Shown: one piece after another, positions 8,607 to 16,706 of the stretch
Numbering within the stretch: position 1 is the stretch's first letter
Layout: every line of letters starts with the position of its first letter
Assembly (NCBI RefSeq): GCF_014836905.1
Contig: NZ_JACSPZ010000001.1
Span: 248,001 to 312,000, forward strand
Direction: 5' to 3'
From: Solibacillus faecavium
GTDB lineage: Bacteria; Bacillota; Bacilli; Bacillales_A; Planococcaceae
Length of the DNA stretch: 64,000 nucleotides
Notes under the pieces: model-generated
Told to the model about the DNA's origin: nothing
The model's database searches: none
Seen by the model: the letters and a program-made list of their open reading frames with translations, nothing else
Position numbers and translations under genes: made by a program

Positions 8607-8615
8607 CTTTTTCTT
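8583..8615 (-). terminator. Terminator between cinA and recA, probably bidirectional
   Basis: AAGAAAAAAGCGAA pairs with TTCGCTTTTTCTT around a 6-nt loop. It lies about 60 nt past the cinA stop. The stem overlaps the SOS box and the -35 of recA. Confidence 0.75.
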
Positions 8616-8677
8616 AGAAATCTTCTGAATGCCTTATTTCCCGCTTCCAAATCTACATTTTTCCACTAAAGCTTAAA

Positions 8678-9937
8678 CTAGATTAGCTTTTTATAACCTA
8701 GTTTAGCCAGTTCCCTCATTAAATAGCTAAATGTAAATTTAACGGCCCTGATTCGATTCGTGTTTCGGGACCCTGTTAGCTGCAAACGATATGTGAAAGG
8801 CTCATGGTCGCCGATACTAATTCCTACCCAAATGGCTCCTGCAGGTAGACCGTCATGACTGCCTGGTCCTGCTGCGCCTGTTAACCCTATACCGATATCT
8901 GTATGGAATTTTTCTCGAACTTTCGTAGCCATTGCAGCTGCACATTCACTGCTTACAATGCCATATTCTTCGATAAGATCCGCGGAAATGCCGAGCTGTT
9001 CTATTTTTGTTTCCTTCGTATACGTCACAACGCCGCCAATTAATGCAGAGGCGACACCAGGGACCTCTGCCAGCTCTGACTGGAACAGACCGGCAGTTAA
9101 ACTTTCTGCGGCAGAAATCGTTAATTCATTTTCCAATAACATTTGGACAAGATTAAAGCCTAGTGATTCATCATTAACCCCGTAAAAATACTCTCCGACG
9201 ATATCCAAAATTTCACGTTTCTTTAATTCAATTAAGCGAAATGCCTGCTGTTCATTTTGCGCTTTCGCTGTAATTCGCAGTGTCACTTCCCCATCTGAAG
9301 CAAGCGGTGCAACAGTTGGGTTCGTTTGTTCATCCAATATATTCTCAATACGATCTTCCAGTTCTGCTTCCCCAATGCCATAAAAACGCAGTACATGCGA
9401 TAAAATAACGCCACCATCATGTAAAAGTGCGGCTAACTTCGGTTTCGTTTCATATTGGAACATTGGCTCCAGCTCTTTAGGCGGTCCTGGCAGCAAAATA
9501 TAAATGCGGTCATTAGCGGATAAGAACATGCCCGGTGCCATGCCATGCTGATTCAGTAGCACATCGGAGCCTTCCAATACAAGCGCCTGTTTCCGGTTGT
9601 TTTCTGTCATTGGACGTTTTTGTTTCGAAAAGAACTCTTCAATCGCATAGAGTGCCGTCTCATCAAATACTAAATTTCGATCTAAATGCTTTGCAATTGT
9701 TTCCTTCGTTAAATCATCCTTTGTCGGTCCTAAACCGCCGGAGAAAATAATCAGGTCTGCACGCTGCTCTGCAATATGGATTGCCTCGAGAAGCCGCGCC
9801 TCATTGTCCCCTACAACGGTATGATAATAAACATTAATCCCAAGCTCAGATAGCTGGCTTGAAATAAATTTTGCATTCGTATTGGCAATTTGTCCCAATA
9901 ACAATTCCGACCCTACCGCAATAATTTCTGCATTCAT
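8678..9937 (-). CDS. cinA: CinA-family protein (competence/damage-inducible; NMN deamidase-type C-domain)
   Basis: 419 residues. The N-terminal molybdopterin-binding-like domain (1 to about 170) holds AVGSELLLGQIANTNA, FSGGLGPTKDDLTKE and LPGPPKELEPM. The C-terminal CinA domain (about 255-410) holds AAESLTAGLFQSELAEVPG and GLTGAAGPGSHDGLPAG, the nicotinamide-nucleotide amidase signature. In Firmicutes it is linked to recA and competence; the biochemical role of the full-length form is pyridine-nucleotide recycling. GGGGG lies 8 nt before the ATG. It follows pgsA by 150 nt and is separated from recA by a terminator. Both flanks carry the same pair of short motifs (see findings). Confidence 0.95.
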   Translation of the reverse strand: MNAEIIAVGSELLLGQIANTNAKFISSQLSELGINVYYHTVVGDNEARLLEAIHIAEQRADLIIFSGGLGPTKDDLTKETIAKHLDRNLVFDETALYAIEEFFSKQKRPMTENNRKQALVLEGSDVLLNQHGMAPGMFLSANDRIYILLPGPPKELEPMFQYETKPKLAALLHDGGVILSHVLRFYGIGEAELEDRIENILDEQTNPTVAPLASDGEVTLRITAKAQNEQQAFRLIELKKREILDIVGEYFYGVNDESLGFNLVQMLLENELTISAAESLTAGLFQSELAEVPGVASALIGGVVTYTKETKIEQLGISADLIEEYGIVSSECAAAMATKVREKFHTDIGIGLTGAAGPGSHDGLPAGAIWVGISIGDHEPFTYRLQLTGSRNTNRIRAVKFTFSYLMRELAKLGYKKLI

Positions 9938-9960
9938 TCAAAGACCCCCTTATATAAAGA

Positions 9961-10071
9961 AAAACTAGATTAGAAAAACATCATCCTGTACAAACGTGCG
10001 GGAATTTGTTTTATCTTAATGGATTCATAATACTACTATTCCTATCCATAAAGAAAATCTAACCTAGTTTT
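9961..10071. repeat. Inverted repeat between pgsA and cinA, echoed at the cinA 3' end
   Basis: AAAACTAGATTAGA (9961-9974) and TCTAACCTAGTTTT (10058-10071) pair apart from one mismatch. The cores AAACTAGATTAG and AACCTAGTTT recur in the same order at 8675-8686 and 8695-8704, across the cinA stop codon. Confidence 0.6.
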
Positions 10072-10087
10072 TTGAAATTTATTTATT

Positions 10088-10666
10088 TTATTTCGAATCC
10101 AACAGTACACGACGGTTAATGTAGAAATAATCCCATCCGGACCATACTGTAAAGATAAGGGCAACATAGAGCATAATCATATCAAATGGTATGCCAACTA
10201 AAGTAAAAATTGTGTTGTGTAAAATCAATGCGGAGATTGCGACAATTTGGGCCCAAGTTTTAATTTTACCGAGCTGATTTGCGGCCACCACTTCACCTTG
10301 ACCGGCCAAAATCAGTCGTAAGCCTGTTACTGCAAACTCACGCGAAATGATGATAATGACAATCCAGGCAGGCGCTAATTCGATTTCCACCAATAATATA
10401 AAAGCAGCTGAAACGAGCAGTTTATCTGCAAGCGGGTCCAAAAACTTCCCTAAATTCGTCACTAAATTATATTTACGGGCATAATAGCCATCTACCCAAT
10501 CCGTTGCTGAAGCGAAAATAAAAATCAGTGCGCCTACAAAATAGTTCACTTGCATTTCCGCGCCAAACAGCGTCATATTCCCCCAACCAAAATCAAACAT
10601 CATTACAATCACAAATACTGGGATTAATAAAATGCGGGAGACTGTTATCTTATTTGGAATGTTCAT
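10088..10666 (-). CDS. pgsA: CDP-diacylglycerol-glycerol-3-phosphate 3-phosphatidyltransferase
   Basis: A 192-residue integral membrane enzyme that makes phosphatidylglycerophosphate, the first committed step to phosphatidylglycerol. The CDP-alcohol phosphotransferase signature is complete: D56-x2-D59-G60-x2-A63-R64-x8-G73-x3-D77-x3-D81. Hydrophobic segments lie at about 8-25, 41-55, 83-110, 130-150 and 153-172. AAAGGTG precedes the ATG. It lies 46 nt after the rodZ-like gene, an arrangement conserved in Bacilli, and leads into cinA. Confidence 0.97.
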   Translation of the reverse strand: MNIPNKITVSRILLIPVFVIVMMFDFGWGNMTLFGAEMQVNYFVGALIFIFASATDWVDGYYARKYNLVTNLGKFLDPLADKLLVSAAFILLVEIELAPAWIVIIIISREFAVTGLRLILAGQGEVVAANQLGKIKTWAQIVAISALILHNTIFTLVGIPFDMIMLYVALIFTVWSGWDYFYINRRVLLDSK

Positions 10667-10712
10667 TTGTTAACACCTTTCATCGAAAGAAAAGAGCCAT
10701 CTTAATAGATGA

Positions 10713-11597
10713 CTACTCCCCTTGTTGTTCATTCACTAATTTTAATATGACATTTTGCGTCATACGATCTTGTGCATATATTAATTCTACATCATTTATA
10801 TATACTTTAGCCACTTTTGAATTTCCTAAACGAATTCTTGCATATCCATCTGCCGTCGAATCATTTTCAGCAATTTCCCCTGCTTTGTATACACGTGCAG
10901 GAATTTGCTCCTGGCGTTGTTCATTACGAATGCCAACCCAAGTTTCGCCCGACACTTCAACTCGAACATTCAATGTATCTGTTCCAGTCACTTCAAATGT
11001 TGTATCTTCTCCAGAAACAACTCCTGAGCTAATTGTTTGTGCAGGTTCAGGTTCTTCTTCAACCGGTTCTTCTACTGGTTCTTCATCTTCTTCGTTGTTT
11101 TCCTCTGTATCTTCTACAGGTTTAGTCGGTGCTGAGTTTGGATTTTGTTCATATTCAATCGGTTTATTCTCATCTTCTACTATATCTGGAACACTACCTA
11201 TTTTTTTCATAGAAAGTGTAGTAATCACAATGATTATAACAATCGCAAATAATGCTACTATTATTTTAGGCATTGTTTCCATCATCTTATTACTTGATGT
11301 TGCCTTCATTGAACGGCGACTTGGACTTTGTGAAAAAGACTGTGCTACCTCTTCTTTCTGAATCTCCGGAATATCTTTGCGATACTCGGTTAAAGTTTCA
11401 TCCGCATCCAATCCAACAGCCTCTGCATACTGCTTAATAAAAGCTCGTACATAAAATGAACCCGGCATAATCGCATAATTGCCTTCTTCTATTCCAATTA
11501 AATACCGCTTTTGAATTTTCGTGATATTTTGTAAATCTTCTAAACTATAGCCTCTAGCTAATCTCGCTTCTTTCAAGCGAGCTCCTAGTTCTGTCAA
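10713..11597 (-). CDS. RodZ/YmfM-like cell-shape protein
   Basis: 294 residues with the RodZ layout: a cytoplasmic helix-turn-helix of the Xre type (about 1-70, ELGARLKEARLARGYSLEDLQ), a linker, one membrane segment (about 107-127), an acidic low-complexity stretch rich in Glu and Pro (about 140-180) and an extracytoplasmic beta domain (DUF4115 type). RodZ anchors MreB filaments to the elongation machinery. I place the start at a TTG (11597) because the AGTAGGTG ribosome site would otherwise overlap the start; a longer frame begins with GTG at 11606. It lies between ymfK and pgsA as ymfM does in B. subtilis. Confidence 0.9.
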   Translation of the reverse strand: MTELGARLKEARLARGYSLEDLQNITKIQKRYLIGIEEGNYAIMPGSFYVRAFIKQYAEAVGLDADETLTEYRKDIPEIQKEEVAQSFSQSPSRRSMKATSSNKMMETMPKIIVALFAIVIIIVITTLSMKKIGSVPDIVEDENKPIEYEQNPNSAPTKPVEDTEENNEEDEEPVEEPVEEEPEPAQTISSGVVSGEDTTFEVTGTDTLNVRVEVSGETWVGIRNEQRQEQIPARVYKAGEIAENDSTADGYARIRLGNSKVAKVYINDVELIYAQDRMTQNVILKLVNEQQGE

Positions 11598-11660
11598 AAA
11601 AAACACCTACTTTTAATATATTGAACTAATTAATTCATAATAAAATGAATTACTATTTTT

Positions 11661-12449
11661 CTAAAATTCAAACCCTCCAAAATGATCCGTACTTGATAAC
11701 ATATTATTCTTTTCAATAATTTCATAAGTAATTTCTTCGTCCGGATCGTGACGTAATTCAATAATGTAATCGAAATCTTCTATTTTATATGATGAATGCT
11801 GTACGAAAAGATCTGGATGTTCAATTACTTTAATCGTCGGCATTCCCATGATTTCTCGAACTAATTGCTGGTGTCGTTCGTCAGTTGTACGACGCGTAAC
11901 AGCACCATCTAAAATAAATATATTATTCCCATTAAACTCATCGCCCATTAAAGCATTTCGGACAGTTTGTTTAATCATTGTAGAAGAAATGAAAATCCAT
12001 CTCTTATTGGCACAGACACTTGCAGCAACAATCGACTCTGTCTTTCCTACACGAGGCATTCCACGAATCCCAATTAATTTATGACCATCCTTCTTAAATA
12101 ATTCCGCCATAAAATCAACTAAAATCCCTAATTCATCCCGGACAAATCGGAATGTATTCCTTTCATCGGCATCCCGTGGAATATAGTACCCATGGCGAAC
12201 TGCAAGCCGGTCCCGCAACTTTGGTTCACGAAATCTAGTCACATTAATATTTTCCATTGTGGAAACGATCGAGATAAACCGTTGAATTGATTCTTCGTTT
12301 TCAGTAGACAGCAACATACCGCGATGCCCTTCATCCACACCGTTAATCGAGACAATATTAACACGAAGCATCCCTAGTAGCGAAGCGATATCGCCTAATA
12401 AACCTGGTCGATTCACTTGAATTTCGTATTCAAAATACCATTCGCCCAT
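11661..12449 (-). CDS. YmfK-family protein (DUF3388) with ACT-like domain and P-loop
   Basis: 262 residues of a conserved Bacillales family without an assigned biochemical role. Residues 1-75 look like an ACT regulatory domain (YFEYEIQVNRPGLLGDIAS). Residues 126-137 contain a textbook Walker A motif, G130-MPRV-GKT, followed by RWIFISSTM and a later IFILDGA strand that could serve as Walker B. An ATP-using regulatory role is therefore plausible. It follows ymfJ and its terminator and precedes the rodZ-like gene, as in B. subtilis. GAGGGGA lies 9 nt before the ATG. Confidence 0.85.
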   Translation of the reverse strand: MGEWYFEYEIQVNRPGLLGDIASLLGMLRVNIVSINGVDEGHRGMLLSTENEESIQRFISIVSTMENINVTRFREPKLRDRLAVRHGYYIPRDADERNTFRFVRDELGILVDFMAELFKKDGHKLIGIRGMPRVGKTESIVAASVCANKRWIFISSTMIKQTVRNALMGDEFNGNNIFILDGAVTRRTTDERHQQLVREIMGMPTIKVIEHPDLFVQHSSYKIEDFDYIIELRHDPDEEITYEIIEKNNMLSSTDHFGGFEF

Positions 12450-12601
12450 TTTTTATCTGTCCCCTCGTAATAGAAACGTTTTTATTTCTTATAAGTTCCA
12501 TCATAGCGGATTTTGTACCTATTGAAAAGTTAGAAACCCACGTTTTTCTTAGATTTCTTGAAATTATTTTAGAAAAACCTCTTGCAAAAATTTAAAGACC
12601 G

Positions 12602-12634
12602 AAAAAAATGCCGCTCACAGATTTTGTGAGTGAC
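12602..12634 (-). terminator. Terminator after ymfJ
   Basis: A stem built on CTCACA/TGTGAG with an outer GTC/GGC pair (12610-12634), then ATTTTTTT on the minus strand, about 20 nt past the ymfJ stop. Confidence 0.85.
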
Positions 12635-12652
12635 ATCTTTTTCAAAATTCAA

Positions 12653-12910
12653 TTAATGTGTTGGTTTATTTTGAACAAGTTTCATGATACAGCTAGCAAT
12701 TGCTTGCTTTTCATCTTTCTCAGCAACTGACCATAAATCTGATAATACACGCTCTTGCTCATTTTGTGGGTCAACGTTTTTCGCAAGATACTCACCAATC
12801 TGAACTGCTGCCTTCTCAATCATTTTCGTAGGCATACCGCTTTCTTTTGCGTCAGATACTTGTTTACCTAAAAAGCTTGTCCATTGCTCCCAGTTTTGTA
12901 AAATTCCCAT
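12653..12910 (-). CDS. YmfJ-family protein (DUF3243)
   Basis: An 85-residue soluble protein of the DUF3243 family (starts MGILQNWEQWTSFLGKQVSD). Conserved in Bacillales between ymfI and ymfK; function unknown. The upstream in-frame ATG at 12979 would add 23 residues without a ribosome site; GGAGGGG 8 nt before 12910 decides the start. It is followed by a clear terminator, so it ends the yfmF-yfmH-ymfI-ymfJ unit. Confidence 0.9.
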   Translation of the reverse strand: MGILQNWEQWTSFLGKQVSDAKESGMPTKMIEKAAVQIGEYLAKNVDPQNEQERVLSDLWSVAEKDEKQAIASCIMKLVQNKPTH

Positions 12911-12959
12911 ATGTTTTTCCCCTCCTCTCGCACAAATAGTATGTGCAAGTATCGGGAAA

Positions 12960-13688
12960 TTATATGTACCATCCACCATTAATCCGAATTATTTGTCCGG
13001 TTACATAATCTGCCTGACCGCTTAAATAAAAGGCCGCCATATTTGCAATATCACGAACTTCTCCAAATGTTTGCAAAGGAATTTGACTTTCAATTTCAGC
13101 CCGCTCTTCGGTACTGAACTTTGCATTCATATTCGTATCAATAATGCCTGGAGCAATCGCATTAACGCGAATGCCATTATACGCAACTTCTTGAGCATAG
13201 GCTTTAACGAAACTATGCTGGGCACCTTTCACTGCGGAATAGGCAACTTCCCCGGCAGCACCAACATCGCCCCATATAGAGCCGATGACAAGCACATAAC
13301 TGACTTTATTGGCACGCAGTTTACTTGCCAGTAACGCTGTTGTACGCATTGGATTTTGCACGTGGACATGCCATAGCTTCGTCATTTCCTGTGCAGGTGT
13401 ATTTTCCAATAAGTCATAAAACGCATGACCATTTGCAAATACTATTGCTTGCAATGAAAAAATTTGTGCCGCAATTTGTTCGGCCCCGGTGTCACTGCTG
13501 AAATCTGCTTTTACTGGCATAAACTCCTGATTCGGGTACTTTTCAATAAAAGTATGGAGCATACCGTCAATGACAGTATGCCCAGTGTGGTAATGCAGAT
13601 AGAGTGACCAGCCATCCTGTGCCAATTGCTGACAAATTGCTTGCCCAATCGCACCGGATGCACCGCACACTAATGCAAATTTTTTCAT
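12960..13688 (-). CDS. ymfI: SDR-family oxidoreductase, EF-P 5-aminopentanone reductase YmfI
   Basis: A 242-residue short-chain dehydrogenase with CGASGAIGQAI (Rossmann nucleotide site), the VLVIGS catalytic-Ser strand, Y-S-A-V-K as the Tyr-x3-Lys pair, and APGIIDTNM. In B. subtilis YmfI reduces the 5-aminopentanone group on Lys32 of elongation factor P to 5-aminopentanol, which is needed for swarming. The neighbouring yfmH and yfmF genes are the conserved partners of this modification, which supports the name over generic FabG. It overlaps yfmH by 4 nt. Confidence 0.88.
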   Translation of the reverse strand: MKKFALVCGASGAIGQAICQQLAQDGWSLYLHYHTGHTVIDGMLHTFIEKYPNQEFMPVKADFSSDTGAEQIAAQIFSLQAIVFANGHAFYDLLENTPAQEMTKLWHVHVQNPMRTTALLASKLRANKVSYVLVIGSIWGDVGAAGEVAYSAVKGAQHSFVKAYAQEVAYNGIRVNAIAPGIIDTNMNAKFSTEERAEIESQIPLQTFGEVRDIANMAAFYLSGQADYVTGQIIRINGGWYI

Positions 13689-14989
13689 TTTTTATCGCGC
13701 TCACTAATCGGTAAAATCGTAAACACTGTTTGTTGATCATCACCTTGTATTGTTTCAAATGCTTTTGCAATATCTTCTACATTAATCGTTTCAAGTACCG
13801 GCACAACATCAAACAAGTTCATATCATTAAATTTATAACGTGTAAACTGGTTGGCGATAAACTCGATTGAATTCAGTGCGCGCAGGAAGAATCCAATTTT
13901 TTTACGTTTAATTCGCTCTACATCTTCTGTCGTGAATAAGTTTTCACCTTCAGCCTGTGCCAGCTTCTCTTTAATCAAGTTAACAAGCTGCTCCGGCTGT
14001 TCTGTATCCGATCCAATTAACGCAAAGCCAAAGCCGCTTTCCAATGTAAAATCATATCCATACGACTCATCAATCAGGCCCTCTTCATATACATCTGTAT
14101 AAAACGAAGAAGCACGCCCGAATAAGCATTCTACGGCAATTTGTACGGCAAGTTCATGCTTGAGCATTTCTTCGCCGCTCAGGTCGACTTGTTTAGCCTT
14201 TAATCCAACATAAACTTTTGGCTTTTGAACATCCATGTGAAGAACGCGTTCTGATGTTGCAACATCTGTAGGCTCTTCATCAAACATTCTCTTTATATCA
14301 GTCGGTTCCGGGAATGTCTTTTTACTTTGATTGTCTTCAATAAATGCCATCATTTCAACAGGATCTACTGCCCCGATAACGAACAGCAGCATATTCGATG
14401 GATGATAAAATGTGTTGTAGCATGTGTATAAATGCTCTGCCGTAATACCATCAATCGATTCAATCGTACCGGCGATATCAATTTTCACAGGGTGATTATG
14501 GTACATATTTTCAATAGTACCAAAATATAAACGCCAATCTGGCTGATCATCGTACATCGTAATTTCCTGTCCGATAATCCCTTTTTCCTTATTAACCGTT
14601 TCCTCAGTGAAATAAGGTTCTTGAACGAAATTCAGTAATGTCTCAGTGCTCTTGTATATATGATCTGTTGCAGAGAATAAATAAGCCGTTCTTGTAAACG
14701 ATGTAAAAGCATTTGCTTGTGCTCCTACTTCACTGAACTTTTGAAATACATCACCATCTTCTTTTTCGAACATTTTATGCTCCAAAAAGTGGGCAATCCC
14801 ATCTGGAACGGTAATCGGCTCCGTCTCTCCAAGCGGAACAAAAGTCCGGTCAACCGAACCATATTTAGTCGTAAACGTAACAAATGTTTTAGAAAAACCT
14901 TTTTTCGGCAAAATATATACGTCTAATCCATTATTTAGTTGCTTATAGTATAATGTTTCATCTAGTTGCTGGAATTCAATTGTCTCCAT
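13685..14989 (-). CDS. yfmH: M16-family zinc peptidase YfmH (EF-P modification-associated)
   Basis: 434 residues of the insulinase/processing-peptidase family. The inverted zinc motif H67-F-L-E70-H71 is intact and the downstream Glu lies in the region EKGIIGQEITMYDD, so this is the catalytic partner. M16 peptidases of this pair resemble AlbF/AlbE and work as a heterodimer with an inactive relative, here the adjacent yfmF product 3 nt away. In B. subtilis both are associated with EF-P 5-aminopentanol formation. Named ymfH in older B. subtilis maps. Confidence 0.92.
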   Translation of the reverse strand: METIEFQQLDETLYYKQLNNGLDVYILPKKGFSKTFVTFTTKYGSVDRTFVPLGETEPITVPDGIAHFLEHKMFEKEDGDVFQKFSEVGAQANAFTSFTRTAYLFSATDHIYKSTETLLNFVQEPYFTEETVNKEKGIIGQEITMYDDQPDWRLYFGTIENMYHNHPVKIDIAGTIESIDGITAEHLYTCYNTFYHPSNMLLFVIGAVDPVEMMAFIEDNQSKKTFPEPTDIKRMFDEEPTDVATSERVLHMDVQKPKVYVGLKAKQVDLSGEEMLKHELAVQIAVECLFGRASSFYTDVYEEGLIDESYGYDFTLESGFGFALIGSDTEQPEQLVNLIKEKLAQAEGENLFTTEDVERIKRKKIGFFLRALNSIEFIANQFTRYKFNDMNLFDVVPVLETINVEDIAKAFETIQGDDQQTVFTILPISERDKK

Positions 14990-14992
14990 GGA

Positions 14993-16255
14993 TTACTCCC
15001 CCTTACCGCATAAGAAATACGTTGCTTGCAATTCGATTTGCTGCGCCATTTTCTGCACATCTTCTTTTGTGACAGATTGCCAGCGCAATGTCCACGTATC
15101 TAATGTAAACGGCTCGTCTAAAGTTTTATACTGGTCAAAAATTTCAATTTGCCCACGAGGCGAATCTAATGCTTCTTTTAACTGGTTAATAAGCATTGCC
15201 TTCGTTTGCGCCAATTCTAAATCAGAAATTTCACCGTTTTGCATCGCTTTTAACTGGTCTTCAATTAAATTGCGTGCCTTCTCTTCATTTGCCGGCTCAA
15301 TACCTGAAACAACAAATAATAATCCGTAGTGTGAAGCATAGGAGCTTGAGGCATAATAAGCTAAGCTTTCTTTTTCACGTACATTCATAAATAATTTTGA
15401 ATGCGCATAGCCGCCGAAGATGCCGTTGAAAATTTGCATTTTCGGGAAATCTTCATCTCCGAATCGGACTGGAGTCGAGTAGCCGATATGCAGTTTCCCT
15501 TGCTTCATTTCTTGCGTTTCTTTTGTATATGGTTCAACTTTTGTCGAAGTCGTATCTTCTTTAGTCGGTTGTGGTACATTACGGTCAGCAAATGGGAAGG
15601 CTGCTTTTAACTGCTTCGTCATTTCTTGAACATTAATATCACCGACAACATAAATATCAATCACATCATTTGCGATCATCTCTTCATATGTTTTTGTAAG
15701 TGATTGTGGTGTAATCGCTTTTACCGTTTCAATTGTTCCGTTCGCAGAAATAGACGCTGCGCTATTTGGACGCATAATTTCTGTTAAACGTTTTTGTGCA
15801 TAGCGTGATTTGTCATCAAAAATTGATTGGATACGTTGGATGACCATTTCTTTTTCGCGTTTTACAATGGCCTCTTTAAATACTCCGTTTTCAAAATTCG
15901 GTTTAAAGATGGCTTCCTGAATAAGGCTAATTACCTCATTTAATACATTGCCATGCGATAAGTACTGGTCATTAACCGTTTCGACATTTAATAGTACCGT
16001 ATGCTCTTGACCGCGCTTTGTCGTATCAAAATACAATACCGTCCCAAAAAGGTCATCTAAATAGCTGCGGTAACTAGCCGCTGTTGGAAATTTCTCGTTA
16101 CTGTGCTGTAGTACATTTGATAATACCGTACGTTCTGCCGCTGTTTCTTCATTTAATGGCGCTCTCCATTTGATCGAAAAGTTCACCGTCTTAAATTGAG
16201 CGGTTTGTCGTATATGAAGCGAAACACCTTTCGCAATTTCTGTCTTTAAAAACAA
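14993..16255 (-). CDS. yfmF: M16-family non-catalytic subunit YfmF (EF-P modification-associated)
   Basis: 420 residues with the same two-domain M16 fold as the neighbouring gene. Where the HxxEH zinc motif would be, the sequence reads NVLQHSNEKFP (about 48-57), so it cannot bind zinc in the usual way. It should act as the scaffold or substrate-binding half of a heterodimer with YfmH. The ATG at 16255 follows a GGAGGAG site across an A-rich stretch. First gene of the four-gene unit yfmF-yfmH-ymfI-ymfJ; the 450 bp upstream hold a 21-bp repeat array and the nupQ terminator. Confidence 0.9.
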   Translation of the reverse strand: MFLKTEIAKGVSLHIRQTAQFKTVNFSIKWRAPLNEETAAERTVLSNVLQHSNEKFPTAASYRSYLDDLFGTVLYFDTTKRGQEHTVLLNVETVNDQYLSHGNVLNEVISLIQEAIFKPNFENGVFKEAIVKREKEMVIQRIQSIFDDKSRYAQKRLTEIMRPNSAASISANGTIETVKAITPQSLTKTYEEMIANDVIDIYVVGDINVQEMTKQLKAAFPFADRNVPQPTKEDTTSTKVEPYTKETQEMKQGKLHIGYSTPVRFGDEDFPKMQIFNGIFGGYAHSKLFMNVREKESLAYYASSSYASHYGLLFVVSGIEPANEEKARNLIEDQLKAMQNGEISDLELAQTKAMLINQLKEALDSPRGQIEIFDQYKTLDEPFTLDTWTLRWQSVTKEDVQKMAQQIELQATYFLCGKGE

Positions 16256-16416
16256 AAAAACTCCTCCTGACTACCTCTTGAATATGGATAAAATTGCTTC
16301 TTCTCTACTATACATGTGTTGCCTTCATTTATGCAAAGTTATTATACGTACTAAGTGTTCCCTAAATCGTGACAAATATGAACAAAAAGTATTAGCTATT
16401 TTAAAAAATGATTACT

Positions 16417-16612
16417 TTATACTTTCCGGGCAATATGTTCTACTTTTCTGTGAATAGTTTCAACTTTTGCATCAGAGCTTTCTACTTTCACACGCTATCT
16501 GGCTAATTAATTCAGCGCTTTCTACTTTCCGAGCGATTCGTTCTACTTTTCTGTGAATAGCTTCCACATTAGCCGCAAAAATTTCTACTTTCTCTTCAAT
16601 CCGTTCTACTTC
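16417..16612. repeat. Array of TTCTACTTT motifs at exact 21-bp period
   Basis: In the gap between yfmF and nupQ the 9-mer TTCTACTTT or a close variant starts at 16417, 16438, 16459, 16480, then 16520, 16541, 16562, 16583 and 16604. Every step is 21 bp except one of 40 where a unit is decayed. There is a second-order repeat of about 103 bp (CTGTGAATAG after the units at 16438 and 16541). On the minus strand it reads as coiled-coil-like heptads (KVERIAR, KVETIHR), broken by stops and one frame slip. Confidence 0.9.
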
Positions 16613-16657
16613 CTCACACTACCCGGCTAATAAATTCAGCGCTCCCACTTAATCCAC

Positions 16658-16694
16658 AAAAAAACCGCCTGCACAAATGTTACTTTGTACAGGC
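16658..16694 (-). terminator. Terminator of the nup operon
   Basis: GCCTGcACAAA pairs with TTTGTaCAGGC (16667-16694), followed on the minus strand by TTTTTTT. It begins 12 nt past the nupQ stop. Confidence 0.9.
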
Positions 16695-16706
16695 AGTTAT
16701 TAAAAT

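Noticed and set aside
10528-11361. 277-codon plus-strand open frame opposite the rodZ-like gene
   Set aside because: It is antisense to well-supported coding sequence, Ser/Thr-rich by complement, with no ribosome site.
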